The notes under the pieces were generated by a model. That model had not been told where the DNA came from and did no database searches. It worked only from the letters and a program-made list of their open reading frames with translations. The translations under genes and the position numbers were made by a program. From Armatimonadota bacterium (GTDB lineage: Bacteria; Armatimonadota; Hebobacteria; CAIYQO01): a DNA stretch of 64,000 nt. How positions within the stretch are numbered: position 1 is the first letter of the stretch; the number at the start of each line of letters is the position of its first letter. The stretch spans positions 21,646 to 85,645 of the forward strand of contig JAKPKV010000020.1 in the NCBI GenBank assembly GCA_029553475.1, read 5' to 3'. Of the stretch, positions 27,283 through 35,356 are shown one piece after another.

Positions 27283-29646
27283 ATGGTTGATCTCTACCGT
27301 GAAATTGTGGTGCTGTTGATGATCGCGGCGGCCCTGGGGGTCGTCGCGGTGCGGCTGCGCCAGCCGTTGATTATCGGGTTCATCGCGGTGGGGGTGATTG
27401 CCGGGCCGCTGGTGCTGAACGGGATCCAGGCCAAGGAGCAATTGCACCTGATGGCCGAGATGGGGTTGGCGCTGCTGCTCTTCGTGGTCGGGCTGCGGCT
27501 GGACGTGCAGTTGCTGCGCAGCATGGGGATGGTGGCGCTCACCGCCGGCCTCGGGCAGGTGCTGGCCACCACGGGCGTCGGGTATCTGCTGGCGCTGCTC
27601 TTCGGGCAGCCGCCGCTCACCGCGCTGTATATCGCGCTGGCGCTCACCTTCTCCAGCACCATCATCGTGGTGAAGCTGCTCTCCGATAAGCACGAAGCGG
27701 AGGCGCTGCACGGGCGTATCGCGCTGAGCATCCTCATCGTGCAGGACCTGGTGGTCATCGTCGCCATGATGCTGCTGACCGCCCACGGCGGCGCGGCGGG
27801 GAATCCCGGCTGGCCGGCGGTGGTGATGATCGGCAAGGGCGTCATCTTCCTCGCCGTGCTGTGGGCGACGGCCTATTTCGTGCTGCCGCGGCTGCTGCCG
27901 CTCCTGGCGCGCTCCACGGAGCTGCTGCTGTTGTTCGCCATCGCCTGGGCGCTGCTGCTGGCCTTCGTCGGTGACTGGCTCGGTTTCGGCAAAGAGGTGG
28001 GGGCGTTTCTGGGCGGGGTGTCGCTCGCCTCGACGATGGTGCGCGACACCATCGCCGCCAAGCTGGTGAGCCTGCGCGACTTCCTGCTGCTCTTTTTCTT
28101 CATCGAGATGGGCAGCCGGCTGGAGGTCTCCACGCTCGGCGGGCAGCTCGGGATCGCGCTGGCGCTGTCCGCCTTCGTGCTCTTCGTCAAGCCGCTCATC
28201 GTGATGCTGCTGGTGGCGGCGATGGGGTATCGCCGGCGCACGAGTTTTATGACCGGCATCAGCCTGGCGCAGGTCAGCGAGTTCTCGCTCATCCTGGTGG
28301 CGATGGGCGTGACCACCGGGTTAGCGCCGGATACGCTGGGGCTGATGACGCTGGTCGCGCTCATCACCATCGGTTTCTCCAGCTCCGCGATTCAATACGC
28401 GCAGGGGCTTTACGAGCGGCTGGCGCCCGGCCTGCGGTTCCTGGATTGGCGGGGGCGGCACCGCGAGGACGCCACGCTGGCGGCGCTGCCGATGGGTCCG
28501 CACGTCATCCTCTTCGGCGTCGGGCGCTATGGCACGAGCATTGCCGAGGAGCTGATCGCGCGCGGGCGGACGGTGTTGGGGGTAGATTTTGACCCGCAGG
28601 CGGTGAACGCGTGGACGGCGCGCGGGTGGCCGGCGGTGTTCGGCGACGCCGAAGACCCGGAGTTCACCGAGACGCTGCCGCTGGCGACCGCGCCCTGGGT
28701 GGTGAGCTCGATTCGCGACGCGCGGCTGAACGGCGCGCTGGCGCGCGCGGTGCGCCACGGCGGATATCAGGGTAACCTCGCCGTCGCCGCGGGTGATCGC
28801 GAGGAAGGCGAGGACGTGCTCCGCGAGATGCCGGGGCTGCTGTTTGTCCCCTTCGAGGATGCCGCCGTCCAGGCGGTAGACATGCTGGTGCTGACGGAAG
28901 ACTCTATTGCGAGGGATACGATGGATACTTTAATCGCCTCTCTGTCACGACATTATGTGATCTGCGGGTTTGGCCGCATGGGCCAGCAGATCGCCACGGA
29001 TTTCCTGCGCGAAGGCGTGCCCTTCGTGGTGGTGGAAGACAACCCCGAGCAGCTGCCGCGGCTGCGGGCGCAGAATGTGCCGCACCTGGTCGGGCCGGCG
29101 AGCAACGACGAGGTGCTGCAGCAGGCGGGCATCGCCCGCGCGAAAGGGCTGATTGCCGTCGCCTCGACGGACGAGGCGAACGTCTTCATCGTGCTCACCG
29201 CGCGCGGGATGAACCGTGAGCTGTATATCGTGGCGCGCTCCATCCGCGAGGAGAACGAGGACAAGCTGCTGCGCGCCGGCGCGGACCGGGTGATGTCGCC
29301 GTATATCCTGGGCGGGCGGCGCATGGCGGCGGCGGTGACGAAGCCGGGGGTGATGGATTTCCTCGATCTGGTGCTGCACAGCGAGCACTTCAGCACCGAC
29401 ATCGCGCACATCACCGTGCCGACGGACTCCACGAGCGCGGGACGCTCGCTGGAAGAGCTGGGCCTCTGGCAGGCCTGCGGCGTCACCGTGCTGGCGGTGC
29501 AGCGCCCCGGCGAGGAGCTCCTCGCCAATCCCTGCCCCGATTACGTCATCCACCCCGGCGACGACCTGATCGTGATGGGCACTCCGCAGCAAATCGCCGC
29601 CACCGCCGCGTATTTCGCCGCCGTGCCGGTGCGTGACGGGGGGTAG
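27283..29646 (+). CDS. CPA2-family cation:proton antiporter with two RCK domains
   Basis: 787 residues. Residues 1-385 contain about 12 membrane segments of the Kef/CPA2 type, with IIGFIAVGVIAGPLVLNG, SSTIIVVKLLSDK and VQDLVVIVAMMLL. Two Rossmann TrkA-N (RCK) domains follow, HVILFGVGRYGTSIAEELI and HYVICGFGRMGQQIATDFL. A TrkA-C domain (SAGRSLEELGLWQACGVTVLAV) ends the protein. KefB and KefC have a single RCK, so the tandem pair is unusual. The first copy keeps a GxGxxG loop but is less regular after it. Such proteins export K+ or Na+ under nucleotide control; ion selectivity cannot be told from sequence. Confidence 0.88.
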   Translation: MVDLYREIVVLLMIAAALGVVAVRLRQPLIIGFIAVGVIAGPLVLNGIQAKEQLHLMAEMGLALLLFVVGLRLDVQLLRSMGMVALTAGLGQVLATTGVGYLLALLFGQPPLTALYIALALTFSSTIIVVKLLSDKHEAEALHGRIALSILIVQDLVVIVAMMLLTAHGGAAGNPGWPAVVMIGKGVIFLAVLWATAYFVLPRLLPLLARSTELLLLFAIAWALLLAFVGDWLGFGKEVGAFLGGVSLASTMVRDTIAAKLVSLRDFLLLFFFIEMGSRLEVSTLGGQLGIALALSAFVLFVKPLIVMLLVAAMGYRRRTSFMTGISLAQVSEFSLILVAMGVTTGLAPDTLGLMTLVALITIGFSSSAIQYAQGLYERLAPGLRFLDWRGRHREDATLAALPMGPHVILFGVGRYGTSIAEELIARGRTVLGVDFDPQAVNAWTARGWPAVFGDAEDPEFTETLPLATAPWVVSSIRDARLNGALARAVRHGGYQGNLAVAAGDREEGEDVLREMPGLLFVPFEDAAVQAVDMLVLTEDSIARDTMDTLIASLSRHYVICGFGRMGQQIATDFLREGVPFVVVEDNPEQLPRLRAQNVPHLVGPASNDEVLQQAGIARAKGLIAVASTDEANVFIVLTARGMNRELYIVARSIREENEDKLLRAGADRVMSPYILGGRRMAAAVTKPGVMDFLDLVLHSEHFSTDIAHITVPTDSTSAGRSLEELGLWQACGVTVLAVQRPGEELLANPCPDYVIHPGDDLIVMGTPQQIAATAAYFAAVPVRDGG

Positions 29647-29689
29647 GAGGGGTGCCGGGGAGTGGCGGCCGTCCCGGTGTGCTGGAGGA

Positions 29690-29724
29690 GTCACGAGCAC
29701 GAGTTACGAGTACGAGTACGATTA
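29690..29724. repeat. short CGAGTA/CGAGCA simple repeat
   Basis: A stretch of ACGAGT/ACGAGC units just after the antiporter stop. Its complement type (CTCGTACTCGTA) reappears at 32459-32480, just upstream of the MITE at 32501. Low-complexity intergenic filler of unknown origin. Confidence 0.5.
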
Positions 29725-30510
29725 TGGGGCATACATCTCGCCGGGCACCAGGCGGTCCTGAATGCCGAGGAAGCGTTCGATCTCCTGCTCCACAAAGCGA
29801 GCCTGGTTGGGCTGCTCGAAGTTGGAGACGAGGGTGAGGCGCTCGCCGCTTTTCAACTGCACGCCGACCGCGTAGGAGCGCGACTCCTTGCGTCCCCGCT
29901 TCTCCTTACAGAAGAGCTGGTCAATCCCCTCGGTGCCGATGGCGCGGCCGCCGGGCCACCACAGCGGGTAGTGCCGCACGGTGAGGGTGTAGTTGGACAG
30001 GCGGAACTCGGTGGTGTTCAGCAGCCCGGCCAGCGCGCTGTAGCCGATGCAGATGCCCGTGGCGAGGTGAAGCATCGGGAAGAGGGCGGTGTGCCACGGC
30101 GCCGACCCCCCCACGATGTCGGGGATCATCACCGCGTAAATCGTGAAGATGATGCCGTTCCAGAAGAGGCTGAACACGAGCAGGGGGATGACCGCGCAGG
30201 AAATCCAGCGGCGGGTGATGACCAGGGTGCCGGCGGCGCGGTGCATCGCGAAGCCGCGCGGCATCTCCACCTCGCTCTTTGGCATCGGCTGAAAATAGCC
30301 GCGCACGCGCTCGACGATGCCGCCGAGGATGCCGCCGGCCGCGGGCGTCACGGTGGTGAGCACGTGCGGCGTGGGCGCGGACGGCGCGGCGGGCAGCAGG
30401 TGCGCGAAGCTGAAAATTTCATGGCACGCCGTGCACTTGGCGATGGCGCTTTTGACATTGATGTCGTCCGCCGGGATGACGCGCCGGCATGACGGGCAGG
30501 TGATGTGCAT
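29722..30510 (-). CDS. zinc-ribbon membrane protein, function unknown
   Basis: 262 residues. The N-terminus MHITCPSCRRVIPADD ... AKCTACHEIF is a zinc ribbon of the kind found at the start of many regulator-like membrane proteins. The middle has two or three membrane segments (WISCAVIPLLVFSLFWNGIIFTIY and LHLATGICIGYSALAGLL). The C-terminus resembles a PH-like sheet (LSNYTLTVRHYPLWWPGG ... QLFCKEKRG). The start is the ATG at 30510 rather than 30516, because GGAGG would overlap the latter. The gene converges on the antiporter gene, 75 nt apart. Confidence 0.75.
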   Translation of the reverse strand: MHITCPSCRRVIPADDINVKSAIAKCTACHEIFSFAHLLPAAPSAPTPHVLTTVTPAAGGILGGIVERVRGYFQPMPKSEVEMPRGFAMHRAAGTLVITRRWISCAVIPLLVFSLFWNGIIFTIYAVMIPDIVGGSAPWHTALFPMLHLATGICIGYSALAGLLNTTEFRLSNYTLTVRHYPLWWPGGRAIGTEGIDQLFCKEKRGRKESRSYAVGVQLKSGERLTLVSNFEQPNQARFVEQEIERFLGIQDRLVPGEMYAP

Positions 30511-30819
30511 GGTCATCCTCCGAAAGCATCCTGTGTGTAGAAAATTCGCGGAACGTGCGTGTGGCTCCTGCCGCCGGCAGGAACGCGAAGATGGCAGAGA
30601 GCGGGTCAGCGTGTCGAGTACGCGTTCGGCGTGCGCGCCCACTGCGCGAGCTCCGGCGAGCTCAGACGGAGCGCATGCCCGGACTCTTCGTGCGGCAGTA
30701 TAGCGAGTGACGGCGCTGTTCGTGTTGCCGATACTCGTTCGTCGTCGCGCCGCGGCGGAGCACGGCACGTCCGATTAGGCAATCCGGCGGCGAAAAGCCG
30801 CCAATGGAGCGTCGTCCAC
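30511..30819. other. divergent intergenic region
   Basis: 309 nt between the zinc-ribbon gene and the second acetyltransferase. It contains the GGAGG site of the former and a small GC hairpin GGCGGC-GAAAA-GCCGCC at 30786-30802 just before the latter. A possible minus-strand -10 TATACT is the complement of 30698-30703. No gene is seen. Confidence 0.45.
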
Positions 30820-31518
30820 ATGGAGAACAAGACCGAAACCTGGCAGCAACAGTGCCTGGCAGCATTGGAAAACAACCTTGCGTCACATTGGGATATTCCT
30901 GCTGACGCCTTTTACAGCAGATCCGTTCAACGCATGGCAGGGAAACATCAGCAAGCGATCTGGTCACCCTTTGGCGGCATAATCCGAACCGACGATGAGG
31001 TTTCTGCCCGCATACTGCAGGCCATTATCAGCAGCCATTATCTCAAGAAGGATACCGGCGCCATTTCAGATGACTTTCCATTATTTCAGCATCTTGGCAG
31101 CATCGGCATCACCACATTCGATATCCTGCACTACCTGCACACACCTCGTGAAATATCGCACACCGACGAGATTATCGTGGAGCTAGCGGACGACGATCCA
31201 TTTCGCGCATCATTACCGCCGGCCGTCGAGCATATTTTTGCCGTGCGGAATGCGGCTGAAATCATTACGTATGCCTATAGTTTGCCGCAAATATCATGTG
31301 GCAGCTCGACGATCTACGCCGTTGGCGCAATGACTCACGCCGCATATCGGCGTCGGGGGTTGGGCAAAGGGGTTGTTGCCGCGCTGGTGAAGCAGTTATC
31401 CGCCGAGAAAAACCTGGCATTGTGGAACTGCGATGCCCGGAATGAAGCCTCTTTACGGCTTGCCCGTGCCACCGGTTTCATCCGCCATATCTGGCACCTC
31501 GCATGGCGCACGATATAA
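30820..31518 (+). CDS. GNAT-family N-acetyltransferase
   Basis: 232 residues. The C-terminal 90 residues form the acetyl-CoA-binding core, with TIYAVGAMTHAAYRRRGLGKGVVAAL (the RRxGLGK pyrophosphate loop) and EASLRLARATGFI. The N-terminal 130 residues are variable and may carry substrate specificity. Base composition is visibly less GC-rich than in the flanking SDR and antiporter genes, so it may be acquired. The ATG follows a small GC hairpin with no strong ribosome site, so the start is less certain. The acetyl acceptor is unknown. Confidence 0.75.
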   Translation: MENKTETWQQQCLAALENNLASHWDIPADAFYSRSVQRMAGKHQQAIWSPFGGIIRTDDEVSARILQAIISSHYLKKDTGAISDDFPLFQHLGSIGITTFDILHYLHTPREISHTDEIIVELADDDPFRASLPPAVEHIFAVRNAAEIITYAYSLPQISCGSSTIYAVGAMTHAAYRRRGLGKGVVAALVKQLSAEKNLALWNCDARNEASLRLARATGFIRHIWHLAWRTI

Positions 31519-31624
31519 GGAGCAGTGCTCTGCCGTCCATGGTCTGCTTGTCGCCGCCGGATGGCCGATCCGGACGCGCCGCGGCGCGACGACGGACGGC
31601 TACCGGCACCCCGGCGCCGGCGGC

Positions 31625-32398
31625 TCATTTTGCCGTATACCCCCCATCCACCGGGATGTTCGTCCCCGTGATGTAGGCCGAGGCGTCCGAGGCCAGGAAG
31701 ACGATGATGCCCTTCACGTCAGTGTCATTCGCCAGCCGGCCCAGCAGCGTGCGTTCGCTGTACTGGCGCACGAAGGGTTCGGGCATGTCGTCCGTCCCGA
31801 ACCCGCCGGGGCTCACGCAGTTGACGCGCACGCCGAAGCGGCCGTAGTAGCTGGCGAGGAAGCGGGTGAAGTTGAGCAGGCCGCCTTTGTGAAAGAAGTA
31901 GTCGGGATACCAGCCGTGCAGCGGCGTGTCGCGGTAGATGAAGGGGTCCGGCCCGACCATGCCCTGGATGGAGCCGATATTGATGATGGCGCCCCGCCCG
32001 CGCGCGGCCATGCCGTCGCCGAACGCGCGCGAGATGAGGAAGAGGCCGGTGGCATTGGCGTCCATGCTCGCGGCGAAGCGCGCGGCGCTGTCCGCGTACC
32101 CGTCGCGCATCGGCCGCAGCACGGCGTTGTTCACCAGCACATCCACCGGCCCGGCGGCGTCGCGCAGCGCCAGGATGGATGCCTCCTCCGCCTGGTCATA
32201 CGCGAGCGCCGTCACGTCGTAGCCCCGTCCCCGCATCTCCTCGGCGCAGGCGGTCAGCGCGTCCAGTTGTCGCGAGGCGACGACCACCCGCGCCCCCGCC
32301 TCCGCCAGCGCCTCCGCCATCTGCCGCCCATAGCGGCCCGCCGCGCCCGTCACCAGCGCCGTCTTCCCGGTCAACGAAAAATGGTCGAGGATGGACAT
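31625..32398 (-). CDS. short-chain dehydrogenase/reductase
   Basis: 257 residues, classical SDR. The cofactor loop TGAAGRYG lies near residue 14, with VLVNNAVLR as the NNAG-like motif. IINIGSIQG carries the catalytic Ser, YFFHKG the YxxxK pair, and VNCVSPGGFGTDDMPEPF and IPVDGGYTAK end the protein. It uses NAD(P)(H) on an alcohol or ketone, often of a sugar acid in close relatives. The insertion before the catalytic Tyr (DPFIYRDTPLHGWYPD) is typical of a gluconate/ketoreductase-like subgroup. The ATG at 32398 has GGGAG upstream. Confidence 0.85.
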   Translation of the reverse strand: MSILDHFSLTGKTALVTGAAGRYGRQMAEALAEAGARVVVASRQLDALTACAEEMRGRGYDVTALAYDQAEEASILALRDAAGPVDVLVNNAVLRPMRDGYADSAARFAASMDANATGLFLISRAFGDGMAARGRGAIINIGSIQGMVGPDPFIYRDTPLHGWYPDYFFHKGGLLNFTRFLASYYGRFGVRVNCVSPGGFGTDDMPEPFVRQYSERTLLGRLANDTDVKGIIVFLASDASAYITGTNIPVDGGYTAK

Positions 32399-32500
32399 GC
32401 CGTACTCCCACACATCAATTACCGTTGCATTCGCCCCACGCGGGCCTCATCCTCCAACGCGTGCTCGTGCTCGTACTCGTATTCTTACTCCAACTCCTAC

Positions 32501-32740
32501 ATCACGCCGGCGGAACCGCGTTTGCGCGATTCCATCGCTTTCAGGCCCACCTCTGCCTCGCCTCCTGCGATGATTGCGCCGACATCCCTGTCCGCGCTGA
32601 TATTTGTGCGGCGTCTGTTCCACGGGTCGCCTCCTGCGACCCGTGGCTCATCGCTTCTCGCCACTGCGTGGCTGGATTCCGCATCCATGCGGAATTGACC
32701 ACACGATGGCCTTGCGCAAACGCGGTTCCGCCGGCGTGAT
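32501..32740. mobile_element. 240-bp MITE with 27-bp perfect terminal inverted repeats
   Basis: Terminal arms at 32501-32527 (starts ATCACGCCGGCGGAACC) and 32714-32740 are exact inverses. CTAC flanks both sides and may be the target duplication. The interior contains the palindrome CCACGGGTCGCC...CGACCCGTGG, related to the CCACGGGT hairpin at 23245. There is no transposase. The rest of the 521-nt gap 32399-32919 holds simple CTCGTA repeats and the accB promoter. Confidence 0.75.
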
Positions 32741-32848
32741 CTACTCCTACTCGAAAAACCGTCCCCCGGAGGGCGAGACGCCGCCGAGCCGCGCGTATGA
32801 GCCGCGTACGATCTGTCACATACGTCCCGCGCGTCCCGCCTCCCCGGT

Positions 32849-32879
32849 TTGACATCGCCGGCCCGCCCTGTGGTATAAT
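32849..32879 (+). promoter_or_regulatory. promoter of accB
   Basis: TTGACA at 32849-32854 and TATAAT at 32874-32879, both consensus, with a long 19-nt spacer. The ATG is 41 nt downstream, with GGCGGAGAG in between. Confidence 0.65.
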
Positions 32880-32919
32880 CGCCGGACAGATTTTGACAGG
32901 CGGAGAGACCGGAAGCGGT

Positions 32920-33360
32920 ATGGACGAAGAACTCTTCATCGAGCTACAGCGCCTTTTCAGGCTGATGCACGACCGCGGCATCCGCGAGCTGGCGATCACC
33001 CAGCCGGAATTTTCCGTGCGGGCGACCGCCATGGAGACGGGCGCCGTCATCGTCATGCCGCGGCCCGCCGGCGCGACGCCGGGCACGCCCGCCGCCCCGG
33101 AAGCGCCCGCCGCCCCGTCCGGCCACGTCATCGCCTCGCCGCTGGTGGGCACCTTCTATCGCACCCCCGCCCCGGATTCCCCGCCCTTCGTCGAGGTAGG
33201 CGACATGGTGGAAACCGGGCAGACGGTGGCCATCGTGGAGGCGATGAAGGTCTTCAACGAGATCACCGCCGATGTCACCGGCCGCGTCATCGCCATCCCC
33301 GCCGTGAACGGGAAACTGGTGCAGCTGGACCAGCCGCTGGTCATTATCGAACCCGTATAA
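32920..33360 (+). CDS. accB: acetyl-CoA carboxylase biotin carboxyl carrier protein
   Basis: 146 residues. BCCP carries biotin between the carboxylase and transferase halves of acetyl-CoA carboxylase at the start of fatty acid synthesis. The N-terminal 35 residues (ELFIELQRLFRLMHDRGIREL) match the helical BCCP head. A Pro/Ala-rich linker (PRPAGATPGTPAAPEAPAAP) and the biotinyl domain (GTFYRTPAPDSPPFVEVGD) follow. In VEAMKVFNEI the Lys is the biotinylation site. The usual accC neighbour is absent; homoserine dehydrogenase follows instead. Confidence 0.92.
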   Translation: MDEELFIELQRLFRLMHDRGIRELAITQPEFSVRATAMETGAVIVMPRPAGATPGTPAAPEAPAAPSGHVIASPLVGTFYRTPAPDSPPFVEVGDMVETGQTVAIVEAMKVFNEITADVTGRVIAIPAVNGKLVQLDQPLVIIEPV

Positions 33361-33387
33361 TCCTTCTCGAAGACACATTCGGCATCA

Positions 33388-33463
33388 CCAAAACCCGTTC
33401 GTAGTCAGGCACGCAGCACAGCGGCTTGTCCCCCGTAGCTTTAGCGAAGGGGGGAGTGCCGTG
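33388..33463. repeat. CCAAAACCCGTTCGT element, copy 1 (partial, core inverted)
   Basis: Begins CCAAAACCCGTTCGTAGTC (33388) and contains a 30-bp core around CCGTAGCTTTAGCGAAGG. The same core occurs in opposite orientation in the fuller copy at 41499-41594, whereas the CCAAAACCCGTT end has the same orientation in both. The right terminal repeat is missing here. Confidence 0.7.
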
Positions 33464-33487
33464 CAGGGGTACGGTTGCAGACACGCA

Positions 33488-33558
33488 CACTGGGGACAGT
33501 CCCGGTGAGGCCCCTGTGGATCAACGAGCTACGGCGTTCAGGGGGACAGTCCCCAGTG
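33488..33558. repeat. GGGGACAGTCCC palindromic repeat, copy 3
   Basis: CACTGGGGACAGTCCC at 33488-33503 and its near-inverse at 33541-33558 form arms of about 17 bp around a 37-nt interior. They share the GGGGACA core with 3665-3698 and 14901-14930. It lies 18 nt before the homoserine dehydrogenase start. Confidence 0.6.
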
Positions 33559-33576
33559 GATCGGGAAAGAGCGCAT

Positions 33577-34875
33577 ATGTCACGAGAGCAAATCAACGTC
33601 GGGGTCATCGGGTTCGGCACGGTGGGTGTCGGGGCGGTGCAACTGCTGGAGACGAACGCGGACTGGATCGCCCAGCGCGTCGGCTCGCGCGTGGTGGTGA
33701 AGCGCGTGATGGACGTGGACTGGTCGCGCCCGCGCGCCTACCCCGTGCGCCCGGAGCAGCAGGCCACCGCGGTGCAGGACATCCTCGACGACCCGGAGAT
33801 TGATATCGTCATCGAGGCGGTGGGCGGCGTCACGCACGCGAAAGACGCCGTGGTCGGGGCGCTCACCCGGCGCAAATCGGTGGTCACCCCGAATAAGGAG
33901 CTCATCGCCAAGCACGGCGCCGAGCTGCTGAACCTCGCCGCCGAGGCGAAGGTGGACCTGATGTTCGAAGGCGCGGTGGGCGGCGGCATCCCCATCATCC
34001 GCCCGCTGAAGGAGAGCCTCGCCGGCGACCGCATCCTGCGGCTGGTGGGCATCGTCAACGGCACCACGAATTTCATCCTCACCGCCATGTCGCAGGAGGG
34101 GCGCGACTTCGCCGACGTGCTGAAGGACGCCCAGGCGCACGGCTACGCCGAGGCCGACCCCACCGCCGACGTGGAGGGATTCGACGCGATGTATAAGATC
34201 GCCATCCTCTCCTCCATCGCCTACGGCGGCCACATTGACGTGCAGACGATCTATCACGAGGGGATCACGAAGATCACCGCCGCGGATATCGAATATGCAC
34301 ACCAGTTGGGTTTTGAGATCAAGCTGCTGGCCATCGGCGCGCGCGCCGGGCAGGCCCTCGATCTGCGCGTCCACCCCGCCTTCGTGCCGATGGAGCACCC
34401 GCTGGCCTCGGTGCACGGCGTCTTCAACGCCATCTTCGTGCAGGGCGATCCCGTCGGCGACCTGATGTTCTACGGCCGCGGCGCGGGCGCCGGCCCCACC
34501 GGCAGCGCGGTGGTCGGCGATGTCATTGACTGCGCGCGCAACATCAACCACGGCGCCGCCGGCCGCGTGCCCTGCCGCTGCTACCAGACGCTGCCCATCC
34601 AGCCCATCAGCGAGGTGGTCACCGGCTACTACATCCGCACCTGCGTGCAGGACCGCCCCGGCGTCGTCGGCAAGATGGCCACCATCTTCGGCGACCACGG
34701 CGTCAGCCTCACCTCCGTCTTCCAGCCCCAGCAGGCGGAAGAGGAAACCGGCGCCGCCGAGGTGGTGTGGATCACCCACCGCGTGCAGGAAGCCAAACTG
34801 CAGGCCGCCCTCAAAGAGATCGCCACACTCGACGTGGTGGAGGCGATCGCGTCGGTAATTCGGGTGGAAGGGTAA
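33577..34875 (+). CDS. hom: homoserine dehydrogenase
   Basis: 432 residues. It reduces aspartate semialdehyde to homoserine with NAD(P)H, the branch to threonine and methionine. The cofactor loop is VGVIGFGTVGVGAV. The family blocks are VIEAVGGVTHAKDAV, VVTPNKELIAKHG, GIVNGTTNFIL and GYAEADPTADVEGFDA, with the catalytic Lys and Glu region. A C-terminal ACT domain (IRTCVQDRPGVVGKMATIFGDHG) is the usual amino-acid sensor. The ATG at 33577 is preferred; the ribosome site is weak (GGGAAAGAG) and a palindrome lies just upstream. A strong terminator follows. Confidence 0.93.
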   Translation: MSREQINVGVIGFGTVGVGAVQLLETNADWIAQRVGSRVVVKRVMDVDWSRPRAYPVRPEQQATAVQDILDDPEIDIVIEAVGGVTHAKDAVVGALTRRKSVVTPNKELIAKHGAELLNLAAEAKVDLMFEGAVGGGIPIIRPLKESLAGDRILRLVGIVNGTTNFILTAMSQEGRDFADVLKDAQAHGYAEADPTADVEGFDAMYKIAILSSIAYGGHIDVQTIYHEGITKITAADIEYAHQLGFEIKLLAIGARAGQALDLRVHPAFVPMEHPLASVHGVFNAIFVQGDPVGDLMFYGRGAGAGPTGSAVVGDVIDCARNINHGAAGRVPCRCYQTLPIQPISEVVTGYYIRTCVQDRPGVVGKMATIFGDHGVSLTSVFQPQQAEEETGAAEVVWITHRVQEAKLQAALKEIATLDVVEAIASVIRVEG

Positions 34876-34908
34876 GTCTGGAGACCGCGGACCGATGAAT
34901 CGCCTGGG

Positions 34909-34947
34909 CTCCCGCATGCGTGTTGTGACGCATGCGGGAGTTTTTTT
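34909..34947 (+). terminator. intrinsic terminator of hom
   Basis: A perfect 13-bp stem (34909-34921 with 34928-34940, CTCCCGCATGCGT), a 6-nt loop and seven T residues. It begins 34 nt after the stop codon. Confidence 0.92.
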
Positions 34948-35065
34948 GTTCGGATATGTTCTGTAGTGATACGTGACAATTGTCAACGGCCATATCCGCC
35001 GATGTCTGAGAAGTGCCAAGCGAGCTCACCGAGAGCATACACAGAAAAAAGTCGTGCGTAACGTA

Positions 35066-35093
35066 TTGACAACGAGTAAGTACGTGGTACGCT
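35066..35093 (+). promoter_or_regulatory. possible promoter of the hydrolase gene
   Basis: TTGACA at 35066-35071, 16 nt, TACGCT at 35088-35093, in an AT-richer stretch. It is 263 nt from the start, so the leader would be long. Confidence 0.35.
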
Positions 35094-35356
35094 GATTTCG
35101 CATGCAATGCTTCGCCCTGGTCACCAGGGCCGCTGCTCACCTTCGAACCAAAGATGTTGTTGCCGCTACACCCCATCAGTACGAGGCGTTCAACGGCACG
35201 AGGCTGCCCAAAGACACGGCAGGACATCATCCGGAGCTGCGACGCCGCCATTCGCGCAGCGCACGCCACGCCAGAGATCGTTGACGAGGGGCGCTGGCTG
35301 CCTATCGGGTTGTACCAGGCCTAACGGTGTGCGGCCATGCGATGAAGGGAGGAACG

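Larger units (their letters stand above)
34876..35356. other. intergenic region after homoserine dehydrogenase
   Basis: 481 nt. The strong terminator comes first, then an AT-richer stretch with a possible promoter (35066-35093), then about 250 nt without a convincing reading frame on either strand. A GAAGGGAGGA ribosome site for the hydrolase ends the region. Confidence 0.5.

Noticed and set aside
35102..35284. Small plus-strand open frames in the gap before the lipase-like gene
   Set aside because: No ribosome site, no recognisable domain, two overlapping frames of equal quality.
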